Shown here: positions 10,141 through 20,128 of the stretch, piece after piece
Layout of the letters: every line of letters starts with the position of its first letter
Numbering within the stretch: the first letter of the stretch is position 1
Source: Glandiceps talaboti
Lineage: Eukaryota; Hemichordata; Enteropneusta; Spengelidae
Length of the DNA stretch: 64,000 nucleotides
Assembly (NCBI RefSeq): GCF_964340395.1
Contig: NC_135562.1
Location: 20,104,626-20,168,625 of the forward strand
Reading direction: 5' to 3'
The notes under the pieces: generated by a model
What the model saw: the letters and a program-made list of their open reading frames with translations, nothing else
The model's database searches: none
What the model was told of the DNA's origin: nothing
Program-made: the position numbers and the translations under genes

Positions 10141-11556
10141 TATTGTGGGTAACGAATGACCAAACAAAGGAAAGCTGACCCCAACCACTAGAGGGCTCCC
10201 TACAGTTACCCAGCAATGAACCAAATTTACTGCTTGTAGTTCTACAGCTTCAATACAATACCTGCCTCTACTCTTCATGTGCTTTTTATCATGTTAGCGG
10301 TCTCAATAGGCGATATAAAAATAATAATAATAATGCTTCATTTCCCAGATTGAAAAGGCATTATGATAAGATACAAATACATAACAAAATTCATACTTAT
10401 TTCAATAAGATGGGAAAACGGGGAAAATAGAAATTAGTTGTCTGGCAACTGGTCAAGTCCGTTCCCGCTTATTTAAGTGTCTAACAAAATTCAACAAATA
10501 TATCTGGGCAAACTGTTTATATTTTCTGAAAATAAATGTACAATGGATTTCTTCATTACTAGGGTCCAATATGTACAAGCCTTCTCACAAGAAGTTCAAA
10601 AATGTTTAACACTGAACTTTACAGGTGTAACAAACAAATATATACATGTACAGGTCATATTCCAGCTACAGAAACATGGAACTGTATTAGGCAGAAGAGT
10701 TTTAGGAGTCAGAATCTGTGCTTATTCTGGTAGATCATGATTTACTGTATTCTATTCCTATATATTTGCAAATTATTATAAAGTTCTGATTTGACTAACA
10801 AGCATTTTATGAGTAAATTTCACATCATATTTCTTGATAATGTATAGTATGTTCTAATTCTTCGATCAAAAGACCAGAGAATCTTTTTCGTTTAAAAACT
10901 GGCAACACTGTTGGGCAGGTGCATGGTTACCAATATGTTTCTCAAGATGAATATAAACTATTTCTGTATGAATTATACCAACAAATTCATGATAAAAATC
11001 AACTAGAAATTATTATTGGCACATTACGTGTACAGTACAAGCCTGTAATGTGAAAGCCAATATAGAATATAGCTTTTTATTTTTTTTTGCTGCCTTTGAT
11101 AAAACAGTCAACCACTAGAAACATATAATTCAAGTTGTTACATAAAATAACAATGTAATTGTCAAACGGATGACAAATTGTCTCCACTGTCTACTCTACT
11201 GACATGAGCAAGGATAAGCTGCTTGCAACACCAATAGCCCTAGGTCTTCTGGTGTAATCCTGGAGAACACAGCTCTTTCCAATGCTCAGTACTTCAGGTA
11301 AGTTGAGACAGTGACCCACTTTGACAAAAGCTATGTGGGAGTGTTCCTATAGATAATTTTGTTGTTCTAGAGGCGATAATTCATAAAGACAACCATTTCG
11401 TATTTTTTTGCCTTGCCAAAATCAACAATAGTAGGAAACCAATAATTCTGTCTTATAGAAAGAACAATGTAGATATCCTTTGTCATGTAAATGAACCAAT
11501 GCATCTGCCAATAATTTAGCAATATTTTTGTGTAACTAGATTTCTGTTTTCTAGAC
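10141..11556. other. Intergenic stretch without a recognisable gene
   Basis: Low-complexity AT-rich DNA. An 87-codon frame at 10477-10740 has no motif I recognise. The right edge at 11552-11556 (TAGAC) abuts the LTR and could be a target-site copy, but the partner is lost with the 5' end of that element. Confidence 0.5.
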
Positions 11557-11940
11557 TGTGATGGCCGGTTTATTCTAGTTACCTATAAGGTATAACGGGA
11601 ATATAATTACCGTTTTATTCTTGTGGTTGTTTGATTCTCCGACGCGTTGACACAACAGTTTCCCAGGCTCCTGGATATCCCAGGTTGAAGTCCCAGGTTG
11701 TAGTCCCAGTTCTGAAGTCCCAGGAATTTACTAGTAACAGGATAACCGATGTCCCAGGGTCACTTTGGAGCTCCCAGGCGATGTGTCGTCCGTCGTCTTC
11801 AACCAACTCTTTCTAACTGTTTCTAAACTATCCAAAACTATCTACGAGTTATACTGACGGCTCCTTTCGGACCCCCTAGCTCGGCCTTTTTACATACTGC
11901 TCAGGGCCACGGTTGAGGGCGCTGCCCTAATTTCACTACA
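11557..11940 (-). mobile_element. 3' long terminal repeat of the gypsy-type element
   Basis: On the minus strand this segment starts TGTAGTGAAATTAGGGC right after a polypurine tract and ends CCGGCCATCACA, giving TG...CA borders over 384 bp. It has repeated CCTGGGA words in the middle and GAATAAAACGG, a likely poly(A) signal, near its end. It lies in the right order and orientation behind the ORFs at 12074-15704. No 5' LTR is present, so the borders rest on the PPT and TG/CA rule. Confidence 0.75.
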
Positions 11941-11954
11941 CTCCTCCCCGTTTT
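11941..11954 (-). promoter_or_regulatory. Polypurine tract
   Basis: Minus strand AAAACGGGGAGGAG directly precedes the TG that starts the LTR. This is the expected primer for plus-strand DNA synthesis in LTR retrotransposons and fixes the LTR edge. Confidence 0.8.
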
Positions 11955-12073
11955 ATTAAAGGGACCAGATACCCCTTTTATTTTTGTGTAGGGTCAAGTA
12001 GTGAAATCCGGACAACTCCCTCCTGAGCTAAACCAAAATTAGCAGACCGTTCTCAAGTAAACTAAAGGTCAAA

Positions 12074-14179
12074 CTAGGTGAAACTTATAACTAAAATAAA
12101 CCGATTTTTGCCAAAGGGGTCCAAGCAAAGGGATCTCCCTCGCCCGGCATGCTTTGGGTGCAGCCCCACTGCTACTTTCCACTCAGGATCTGGGTTGATC
12201 AAAGTGGGGAAGCTATGGGGGTCGCAGTATACCTCAACACCCCCTAGCACTTTAATCCCTGTAGAGGATTTCGGTGCCCGTGGGTCCGAAGTAACTGCTC
12301 TGGAGGTCCTACCCCGGAACCCACTATCCTGCCAGGAGGTGCTAAGACGGTCAATATGAAAATGACTATCAAGTGCACCCCCAAGGATTGAGGAACCAGT
12401 GTAACACCACCGTGACACCTCCCTGGTGGGTTCCACCAAGTCTACACCCATGGCGGACGATACTGGGGTAGCCGCTGAAGCTGGCATTTCCCATATCGAC
12501 CGTGTACCCGTTGGCAATAGTGAATCCTTAGTCATCTGGGCATGACTCATCCCAGATTCCCCAGAGCTCACTGGGGGCAGTCCAGAGGGGGGCCCTACCT
12601 CCATGGGTACCTCCGCCGGACAGGAAGGTGGCGTTTCTCTTGGTGTTGGTATGACAGTGTCACCAAACATCCTGGAGAACTCCCCTCTCTGCACTGGTGA
12701 AAGAAACCCCAAGAGGATGAGCAGGACTCTCCAATGCATTAAGACAGCCGGGGAGTCAACAGGGTGAAGACTAAATGCCCTGGGCACTGGTCTCCATCCC
12801 ATTTCCTCACACAACTGCCTCAGCAACGGAGGGTACCTTTCCCCCACTTTAGACAAGGAGGGTACAAAAGCCTGACCATGTCTGATAAAGTAACCCAGTA
12901 GGTCACTAGCAGAGTCCCGTGAGGAACCCCCCATGATCCAATGGGGAAGTGCATCCATGGCCTGTTGCACTTCCCCAGTGTTCCATGGTTGGTCCCTCTC
13001 CCTGAACACAGATGGCACATGTTCCTTCAGTCTTTTTGTGCGCCCTCTGCACTCAGGGATGGGGCACTGCCAATACCCCTTAGGCAATCTATCACACCTG
13101 CCCTCAGCTGAAAAGAGGGGAGGTTTCCCCAGGCCCACTGTTAGAAACTGGCCTGTGGATCCCTCCCCCAAAGGGTCCTCAACTCGGTCCTGGTGCCCAG
13201 CACCGTGCTTTGACTTAATAATAGTCTCAGCACCACTGTTAGCCACTCGAGGTGATGGCCCCGGGACACTTCCCCTAACATTCCCCTCTGTCGGTAACTT
13301 TGATTTTATCTTAGCCACCTTTGGAGGGGACCTCTTAGCGGGAGCTGGCCTGCTAGGGGTTCGCGGGCGCTTCCACCCCCGATTCTTTTTACCTGATCTA
13401 TATCTACTGGGTGGGGGACCGCCAAGGCTGGTCATCCCACCCAAAGAGGGGTGCGTGTCTTGGTTTGATGAGTTGGCTGCTAACTGGGGTGGGGGACCGC
13501 CAGGGCTGGTAATCCCACCCACAGTAATGGTGAGTGCTCCAGTTGTTGCTTGATCTTTCATGGGGAGTTCCACTTTCCGTGTTGAGGGGCCTGTTGGCAG
13601 AGGACCGAGGTCCTCCTGCAGGGTTTCTGAGTGCACAGACCCCTGCTGCCACTGGGCCACCTCTTCCGGATCATCCAGTCGGAGGTCCCTGGTCATGGTT
13701 GGTGTCTCCCTCACAGGACCTCTGCACCGCCATTGTTGTTGCAGCCTCAACGGGACTTTATGGGGAAGATATCTCCCAATCCACTCCGGGGACATCCCCA
13801 AGAATTCGTGGGCCTCTTGGTATACTCTTTTGGCCCATCGGTCCTGTTTCTTTTTAACAGCCAACTCATATTGGTCTATTAGCAGTTGTTCCCTCAGGTC
13901 GCTCCGGAGGTTGAAACCATCATTTGCCAGGCTATTGATGAGTTCCTGGACCTCCCCCAGGACACCTCTTCTGGTATTCTCCTCAATCTTGTACCTGTAC
14001 TTCCTCCACAGGTTGGGGTCTGGCTGGCGTCGTGAGGAAGTAGAGGTGTCCGGCACTCGAGGGGGGTCAACTCCGGATCCTGAGGGTCTTGTTTGATTTT
14101 CATACTGCTTCCATTGTCTTTTATGGCCCTCTTCTGAAGATGACATTATCTGTGGATGGAGCATAGATAGAGAGAACAT
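12074..14179 (-). CDS. LTR-element 3' ORF: zinc finger and TatD-like nuclease start
   Basis: An uninterrupted frame of 701 codons; Met12 (ATG at 14146) is the likelier start. Residues 50-150 are basic and helical. Residues 215-300 are Pro/Gly/Lys-rich, with two similar GGPPP blocks (221-232, 247-258) and a nuclear-signal-like KKNRGWKRPR. Residues 371-390 look like a C2HC/H zinc finger (Cys372, Cys377, His387). Residues 602-678 match the start of TatD-type metal-dependent DNases: DSHFHIDR with the HxH metal pair (606/608), GGVEVYCDP, then VAVGLHPKHA (His674). TatD enzymes need further Glu, His and Asp residues downstream; here the frame ends 23 codons later, so the nuclease is truncated. The ORF lies between pol and the PPT, where env would be, and a good splice acceptor (exon start 14149) precedes it. 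The region is much more GC-rich than its surroundings. Confidence 0.8.
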   Translation of the reverse strand: MFSLSMLHPQIMSSSEEGHKRQWKQYENQTRPSGSGVDPPRVPDTSTSSRRQPDPNLWRKYRYKIEENTRRGVLGEVQELINSLANDGFNLRSDLREQLLIDQYELAVKKKQDRWAKRVYQEAHEFLGMSPEWIGRYLPHKVPLRLQQQWRCRGPVRETPTMTRDLRLDDPEEVAQWQQGSVHSETLQEDLGPLPTGPSTRKVELPMKDQATTGALTITVGGITSPGGPPPQLAANSSNQDTHPSLGGMTSLGGPPPSRYRSGKKNRGWKRPRTPSRPAPAKRSPPKVAKIKSKLPTEGNVRGSVPGPSPRVANSGAETIIKSKHGAGHQDRVEDPLGEGSTGQFLTVGLGKPPLFSAEGRCDRLPKGYWQCPIPECRGRTKRLKEHVPSVFRERDQPWNTGEVQQAMDALPHWIMGGSSRDSASDLLGYFIRHGQAFVPSLSKVGERYPPLLRQLCEEMGWRPVPRAFSLHPVDSPAVLMHWRVLLILLGFLSPVQRGEFSRMFGDTVIPTPRETPPSCPAEVPMEVGPPSGLPPVSSGESGMSHAQMTKDSLLPTGTRSIWEMPASAATPVSSAMGVDLVEPTREVSRWCYTGSSILGGALDSHFHIDRLSTSWQDSGFRGRTSRAVTSDPRAPKSSTGIKVLGGVEVYCDPHSFPTLINPDPEWKVAVGLHPKHAGRGRSLCLDPFGKNRFILVISFT

Positions 14180-14188
14180 GCAACAGTG

Positions 14189-14385
14189 TTAATGACAGTT
14201 TTGACAGGTGTAAGTTTTGTACCCCCATGCCTGTTTGGCAGTGACCCCTACACATGACCCATGGCACCATTCAAAACAGGTATCACATTGGATCATGAAT
14301 TCACCTGTGTATGGTCTCCTGCACAAACAGTACAGAATTGGTTGTACAGGGGCACCTCCCTTACCCCTACTGTGTATGGAGAGGG
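14189..14385 (-). CDS. PHD finger segment of the LTR element
   Basis: On the minus strand a short frame ending in TAA at 14189 reads LYCLCRRPYTGEFM, QCDTCFEWCHGSC and YTCQNCH. This is a complete C4HC3 PHD finger: CxC, CxxC, WCHxxC, CxxC. PHD fingers usually read histone H3 tails, so a role in chromatin targeting of integration is plausible but inferred. The frame is shifted by one relative to the RNase H frame, and the change must fall within about 14370-14390, where the RNase H frame meets TAG at 14367. It is either a mutation or a frameshift/splice joint of the element. Confidence 0.88.
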
Positions 14386-15704
14386 TCTTCTATTTCCTCT
14401 GGGTCCCTTTGTTGGATGTTTTGGGGTTCCCAGGGCCAGGTAGAGGTCTCATTGGTGACCCTTACTGGTTCTATCCTTGTTTCAGGTTCATTATGGAACA
14501 GTCCACTCTCCTGAAGACGGGGAGTAGACAGCGGCACTGTGTCATCCACCTCTTCAGTGAATTTCGCCCAATTCTGATGGGCCCTTGTGCAGTAGCTACA
14601 TCCGTGACAGGGAAGATCTTCTAGGCTCACCTGGGGAGTAAATCCTTCACAGACTCTGCCATGTTGTATCCTTGAGAGGGCATCAGCGTTACTCTGCTTG
14701 TTTCCAGGTCGATGTTTCACCGTGATGTTATACTGGCTTAGTTCTTCCATCCACCGGGCAATTTGGCCTTGAGGTTCCTTGAAATTCAGAAGCCATACTA
14801 GACTATTATGGTCTGTCCGTACCTCAAAATGGTTTCCTAAAAGGAAGTGCCGGTACTGCCTGGTGAATCGAACCACTGCCAGTAGTTCCTTCCTGGTGGT
14901 ACAGTAACGTCTTTGTTCTGGTGATAGGGCGTAACTACCATAAGAAACCACCCTTTCTTGTCCCTCTTGTACTTGGATGAGTTCTGCTCCTATGGCAAAG
15001 TCTGAGGCATCAGTATCCAATATGAAGGGGTCTCTGGTATTTGCTTAAGTCAATACAGGGGCAGAGGATAAGGCCTGTTTAAGGTCCTCGAATGCAGAAT
15101 GCTGTTCTTTGCCCCAAATAAATGACTTCTTACCTGTGACCCCATATAATGGAACTGCTCTCTTGGCAAAGTCCTTGATGAAGTTTTGATGATATAGTTG
15201 GCCAGACCTAAGAACTGCTCCACATGTTTGGAACTCTTGGGCGTAGGCCAATCCTTAACTGGTTTCACTGCTTCTTCTTCCACTTCCACCTTTCCGTCTC
15301 TGATTACCCTTCCCAGGAACACTACCTGGCGTTGAAACAGTTCACATTTTCGAGGTTTCAACTTTATTTGGTACTGCCTGAGTCGGTCAAAGACGGACCT
15401 GAGATTCTGGAGATGGTCGTCGAAACAGGTTCCCAATACCAGGATATCATCAAGAAAGGCAAGGACTATCTCCCATGTTAATCCCCTCAACAACAATTTC
15501 ATTGCTCGGGAGTATGTGGCTGGTGCATTGCATAGTCCGAACGGCATCCGGTTGAATTCGTACAGTCCATACTTGGTCGTGAATGCTGTCTTCTTCCGAT
15601 CTGGCTTGGTTATTCTAATTTGCCAGTATGCTGAATTTGCATCCAGCTTGGAAAACCAAGTATGGCCGGATACTCAGGATATTCTAAGAAAGCATCTTGG
15701 TTAA
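14367..15704 (-). pseudogene. Gypsy-type pol: reverse transcriptase and RNase H
   Basis: Minus-strand reading begins inside the reverse transcriptase at about 15700 (WFSKLDANSAYWQI, MPFGLCNAPATYSRAM, then FLDDILVLGT with the catalytic Asp pair). A frameshift near 15245 moves to the frame with FIKDFAKRAVPLYG. A TAA at about 15043 interrupts the path before the RNase H domain, which is otherwise intact: DTDASDFAIGAEL, TTRKELLAVVRF, RTDHNSLVWLL, NADALSR, supplying the acidic catalytic residues. No integrase follows RNase H. This would fit a Gmr1-type order (integrase before reverse transcriptase) with the integrase lost in the 5' deletion, or loss by other means. Protease and gag are also absent. 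Confidence 0.9.
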
Positions 15705-16538
15705 GAGGTAAATGATATGGTTATGTACTGCTATTCATTAAACCATTTCACACATTACAAACTTATGAGTAATTAAAAAGGGGTCAGGAAATTCCAGTAC
15801 CCTAAGAGTCTGGAATTTATTCATTTTGCTTTATTATTTGAGTATCAAACATGGCACAAGATTCACATAATACTCTGCAAAGGCAAGCTTAGGTTAAAAT
15901 CGGGACTATTTTATGACTATATAAATAAGTTCCATAATAAATTGGAACATCCCAACTGAGACATAAGTGACGATATTACAAAATTGGTTAATTTGACTTC
16001 AAAGATGCCTGTTCTTGGCATTCAGAAAAAATGTTCATGAGATCGCAGACTCCCAACCTCTTTTATTTTACCAGAATGTCTCATGCCAGTAAGGCTTAAC
16101 GGACCTCGTTTCAGCCAGTTAGTTTTCATAACTTTTTAAAGAGAGGCTGTATGAAAGTGACTGAGCAAGATAAAGAATCAGTCTTATACATGTTTGTTCC
16201 CCATGAATTAAAATTGAATTCCTTGAAATGATGATCAGTCCATCCCATGACTTCATCAGTATTCACATACTAGCTCACACTCAATAAAAGACAACACAAG
16301 TTATTTCAATCCAGATTCAGATTTAATTTACTATTTGGAAAGCAACAATCAAATTTCAGCTTTTTTTAGACAGTCAGACCTTAAGCCAGGTGAGTGATTC
16401 AAAGCAACAATCAAATTTCAGCTTATTTTTAGACAGTCAGACCTTTTTTTACATTTCACAGAGGACGCCATTTTTTCCAGATTTGTGGTGAAGTCTGCAA
16501 ACCTCTTTACAACAGACACAGCGAAGCTAATTTACTAA
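15705..16538. other. Intergenic stretch with a 44-bp direct duplication
   Basis: No coding potential recognised. AAAGCAACAATCAAATTTCA and the following AGACAGTCAGACCTT occur twice in direct orientation (16339-16382 and 16401-16445), separated by about 20 bp. Confidence 0.7.
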
Positions 16539-16639
16539 CTATAATTTGTCGATTTCATGTACGAGATCATCTTTATTGTCTCCTACCAATACAATGGTGT
16601 GTTCGCCACTCATCAATTTGACAGCTTTAACACCTGTGT
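16539..16639 (-). CDS. Likely terminal exon of the RAG1-N-like gene
   Basis: A pyrimidine-rich acceptor (TTTTTTACAG) ends at 16640 on the minus strand. The following frame reads TGVKAVKLMSGEHTIVLVGD, then NKDDLVHEIDKL and TAG at 16539. It starts with two leftover bases, so it cannot join directly in phase to the exon at 18672-18848, and at least one exon between them is missing from my annotation. Same strand and order make it the probable 3' end of that gene, but it could be independent. Confidence 0.5.
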
Positions 16640-17910
16640 CTGTAAAAAATGAAAAAAATACCAGTGAGTTTTACAGTTTTCAACATGTGTGTCCCTGAAG
16701 TTTGGACATTAAAATTGAAATTACATTTCACATATCTTCCTAGGCTGGGACACTTGATAAACTCATCATTATTAAAACGTACAATTACTGTGAGCTAACA
16801 ATGTGACATACTTTGGGTATTCGCAGGATTGTTTGCAGTGATCTCTGCCATTGCATGACAAGTGAAAGTGCAGTAAGGAACACTGCCAGCACAATTGCAA
16901 ATATGCGTATATCTGTGTACTTGCCCAATGTCATTATGAGGTTGTTATTATTACACCACCATACTCAGATTTCTGTCAAAATCACACTATACTAAATAAG
17001 GAACAACTTAGTACATGTACTCACTTTAACAGGTTTTAGGTATATGCATAACCACAATGACAGTAATGACTGGTACTATAACAATCTTTGATAACTGACA
17101 AGTAATGAGATACATTTGGTACCCTGCTCTGAGCTCTCCACTTTATTTCAATGCACTGTGATCAACCATCCATATTACAAAGTATTAAAAAACCATCAGT
17201 GTATACATAGCTTGTCCAGTCATGAGAAGACACGTTTAAGTGGATGTTAACTCTGCAAGTAATGAAGGAATTGATTCTGCCATGTAGAAATCGGTTGACA
17301 ATGTTTCTTCTGTGCCGATGCTCATTTTTTTTATCATCCCCACAACTTGTGAGCTAATATTCTATTCTAGGATGTACTTGGTATTGCTCTGAAAATTTAA
17401 ATGCGTGAAAGGTGATGTAAACTCTTTAAATGTGTCTTGGCGTGGCATTCCCCTTTAACATGTGTGTCTGACATGATCTACCAATAAAAGTAACAGATAT
17501 ATCTGAGACTTTAATGATCAGTGGAGATCCACTTTCTATGCAACTTTGCAAAATTGTAGTCACTACAAGATTGTTGTTTAGAGCTTAGTACATGAATTGT
17601 TGGTATTGAGTAATGTTTAGTTTGACCACATTTAAATCAATCATTCTATAAGTAGCTCTAAGGGCACCATAATTAAAACTATTACTTATTATGAAGATGG
17701 CTGTCGAAATATTGGAACACTCTTATATTTTGCAATGTCGATAGACGAAATTAAGGTTTGTTGAAAACTTTACACAGTGAATGAAACATTTTGAACATAA
17801 ATGTATATCAAGTATTTTGAAAACTATGTTTCATGTTTGAATTTTACTGTTAAATATAATTTTGCTTTTACAGGTCACATACACTTATCATATACCAGAG
17901 ATTAAATTAA
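16640..17910. other. Intron or intergenic stretch without a recognisable exon
   Basis: Stop-rich AT-rich sequence. If the flanking exons belong together this is mostly intron. A missing exon of suitable phase may lie here but I could not single one out. Confidence 0.4.
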
Positions 17911-18259
17911 AGTGGCCATATGGATGAGGATTGGGTATTTATTTTGGAATTTTAATTTATAAAACAATTTTACCATGACTTCCTAATTGAAAAGACAACA
18001 TGAAAAAACATATGCTAAGTCCTTGTTTGTAATTCAATAAATGGCAAAAACCTGATGATTGTGTAAAATGTTTGTTATTGTATGCACAAAACAAACTTTA
18101 TTTTTACACATTTTCTAGCTTTTCGCAATGTATTGAGTTACAAACATGGACTTGGTCTATATTGTTTCACATTGATTTTGCAAGTAGGAAGCCATGATAA
18201 AATTTTTTATAAATTAAAAATCCCAAAATGAATACCCAATCCTCATCCATATGGCCACT
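17911..18259. repeat. 349-bp palindromic MITE
   Basis: Left end AGTGGCCATATGGATGAGG is the complement of the right end, and the similarity extends about 150-170 bp into each arm (TTGGGTATT, then AATTTATAAAA, TTCCTA and so on) with scattered mismatches. It carries no coding frame. The flanks TTAA (left) and GTAA (right) leave a short target duplication uncertain. It lies between exons on the minus strand and could form a long RNA hairpin if transcribed in the intron. Confidence 0.88.
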
Positions 18260-18671
18260 GTAAGGTAATGATTTATAAAAATGTGCATGCAATGAGTGTC
18301 CCAAACTACGTGTTGCCACCTAACATTGTAATACTACAATGTACTTGCCCAAATTTGCAATACAAATTTTGTATTTAAATAATTTATAATTAGTTCAGAT
18401 GTGTAATATGGAATGAAATTTGGTATCGGATGTATTTTTTCTAAATGATGAATTCATTGGATTGAAATTTTATCTGTCAAGCATATTTGATTTTGAGAAA
18501 TTGCACAATACCTTGAACTTGATATTGACAATGCAATATGTTGTTTTAGGGGAATCACTGTCAATTTACAAAATACATCATAATTAAGTAACTACTGTCA
18601 AATATTTCATCATTGTCCACATCATGAAACACACTTGTGATGTATACAGGAAAATAAAATTGCAGACTTAC

Positions 18672-18848
18672 TGTAAGCTTTTCTTGACCATTATTGTTTT
18701 TCCCATTGGCACTTATAACTTCTCCAATGACACATCCCTTTTTGTCCTTTCTTCGTTTGTACATCTGTCCATCTTTTACAAACAGGTAAATTTTGGCTTT
18801 GTCCTCACCTTTACCACAATCCAACATCCATGTTGCAGCCTTTGGCAT
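18672..18848 (-). CDS. Internal exon, lysine-rich, unrecognised
   Basis: A 177-bp segment has an AATCAAACAG acceptor on its upstream side and a TTACA/GTAAGT donor at its end. It is open in phase 0/0 for 59 codons: MPKAATWMLDCGKGEDKAKI, then YLFVKDGQMYKRRKDKKG and VIGEVISANG. I recognise no domain. It is ordered and oriented like an exon of the gene whose RING exon is at 20129-20878. Confidence 0.6.
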
Positions 18849-19399
18849 CTGTTTGATTGAAGAGACAAGTTTTTCAGTTACAAAATGAACATTAAAAAGC
18901 AATTTTAAAAATATTATGAGCAGAGGATATTTCTATCTGTGCAGAACATATAGTTAGATACATGTACATATAAGTCTGGTAACTTGACATACAAATTACA
19001 ACCAACAATTGAAAGACACCTCCCCCCCCCCCACACACACACACACACAAACCAGCCAAAGTTTATTATAGTCATCAATTAAAGGTCACTCTTTGTTAAA
19101 CAAATGTGTACAATCAAGTTTAACATCAATATAGTAAATGAATATGTGAAATGACATGTGGAAGGAATTATGAACAGAAATAATATAATTTCAAAAGTAA
19201 AATTCCTTATCTACATTGTTTTTTGTGGTCAGCATGTTGAGCAATGTGACAATTCATCCACTGGTATTAGTAACACAAGACTCAATAATAATTTTGTTTT
19301 TTGACAGATTACATAGTATTCTACATTTAAATGAGCATAGCAACCACGTAATACATATACACATATACTGTAAATATATTTTAGCTGAAGCTATGCTAT
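18849..19399. other. Intron with a CA microsatellite
   Basis: No exon seen. A C-run followed by a (CA)n repeat lies at 19021-19049. Confidence 0.5.
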
Positions 19400-19619
19400 G
19401 TGTTTGTTCAATTTGCAGAAACAAATATTGTTTCCCTGATGGCTTTTTACTACGCTTTTGTTTTGCTGCTATCTTTATTTCATCTTGTTGCTGCTCTTTT
19501 CCACTTCCTTTGCTTACATTCTGTCGTTGTTCGTCCAGGTACCTGGAACGGCTCCTAATCGTTGTCCTAGAGGCTTGGTCACTTGCTTTCTTTGCCTTCG
19601 GTGTCCACGTCACAACAAG
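19400..19619 (-). CDS. Internal exon, basic and glutamine-rich, unrecognised
   Basis: A TTTTTCCAAG acceptor lies just upstream on the minus strand. The frame then gives NLVVTWTPKAKKASDQAS, then SRSRYLDEQRQNVSKGSG and KEQQQDEIKIAAKQKRSKKP, a highly charged linker. The donor is not clear and the left edge is approximate. No domain recognised. Placed in the RAG1-N-like gene by strand and order. Confidence 0.5.
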
Positions 19620-20128
19620 ATTCTTGGAAAAATAGAAGACATCGTAATAAAATAACAATATGAAATTTAAATTAATGTATACTGTACTAGGAAATGTAAA
19701 GTAAAATTAAAAGAGAGTTTTTAAACTGAGTCTGTGTTTTTGTGTGCATTTTTTATTTACTCAGTCATTGACATGGAATTTTTCATATATTTTCAGGTAG
19801 ACCATTGTGTGTAGTTCACGATAAACAGCTCCCTGTATGTTTAAAGTATAGGTTTGATATTTTATTGAAAAATTACATTACAGTAATTTCCAGTAGAATT
19901 TATTTTTTATCTCATATGTCAAGTTTTCATTGTGTACACATGCTGTGTTTAATTGTACCTAAATTTGTGGTATATACTGCAGCTTGAGATAAAATGAAAG
20001 TTTGACAAATTATGCTTTATAACAAAATTAAAATGAATGATTACGCAATGAGAAGGTTATTTAATCCATGAAAAGGTAGATAGCATGTAATGTACCACAT
20101 AGATTTTTATACAAAAAATGTAACTCAC

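Noticed and set aside
12933-14096. Long plus-strand frames (107-206 codons) over the LTR-element ORF
   Set aside because: They are antisense shadows of the minus-strand 701-codon frame in GC-rich DNA. They lack domains, and the minus frame has zinc-finger and TatD motifs.
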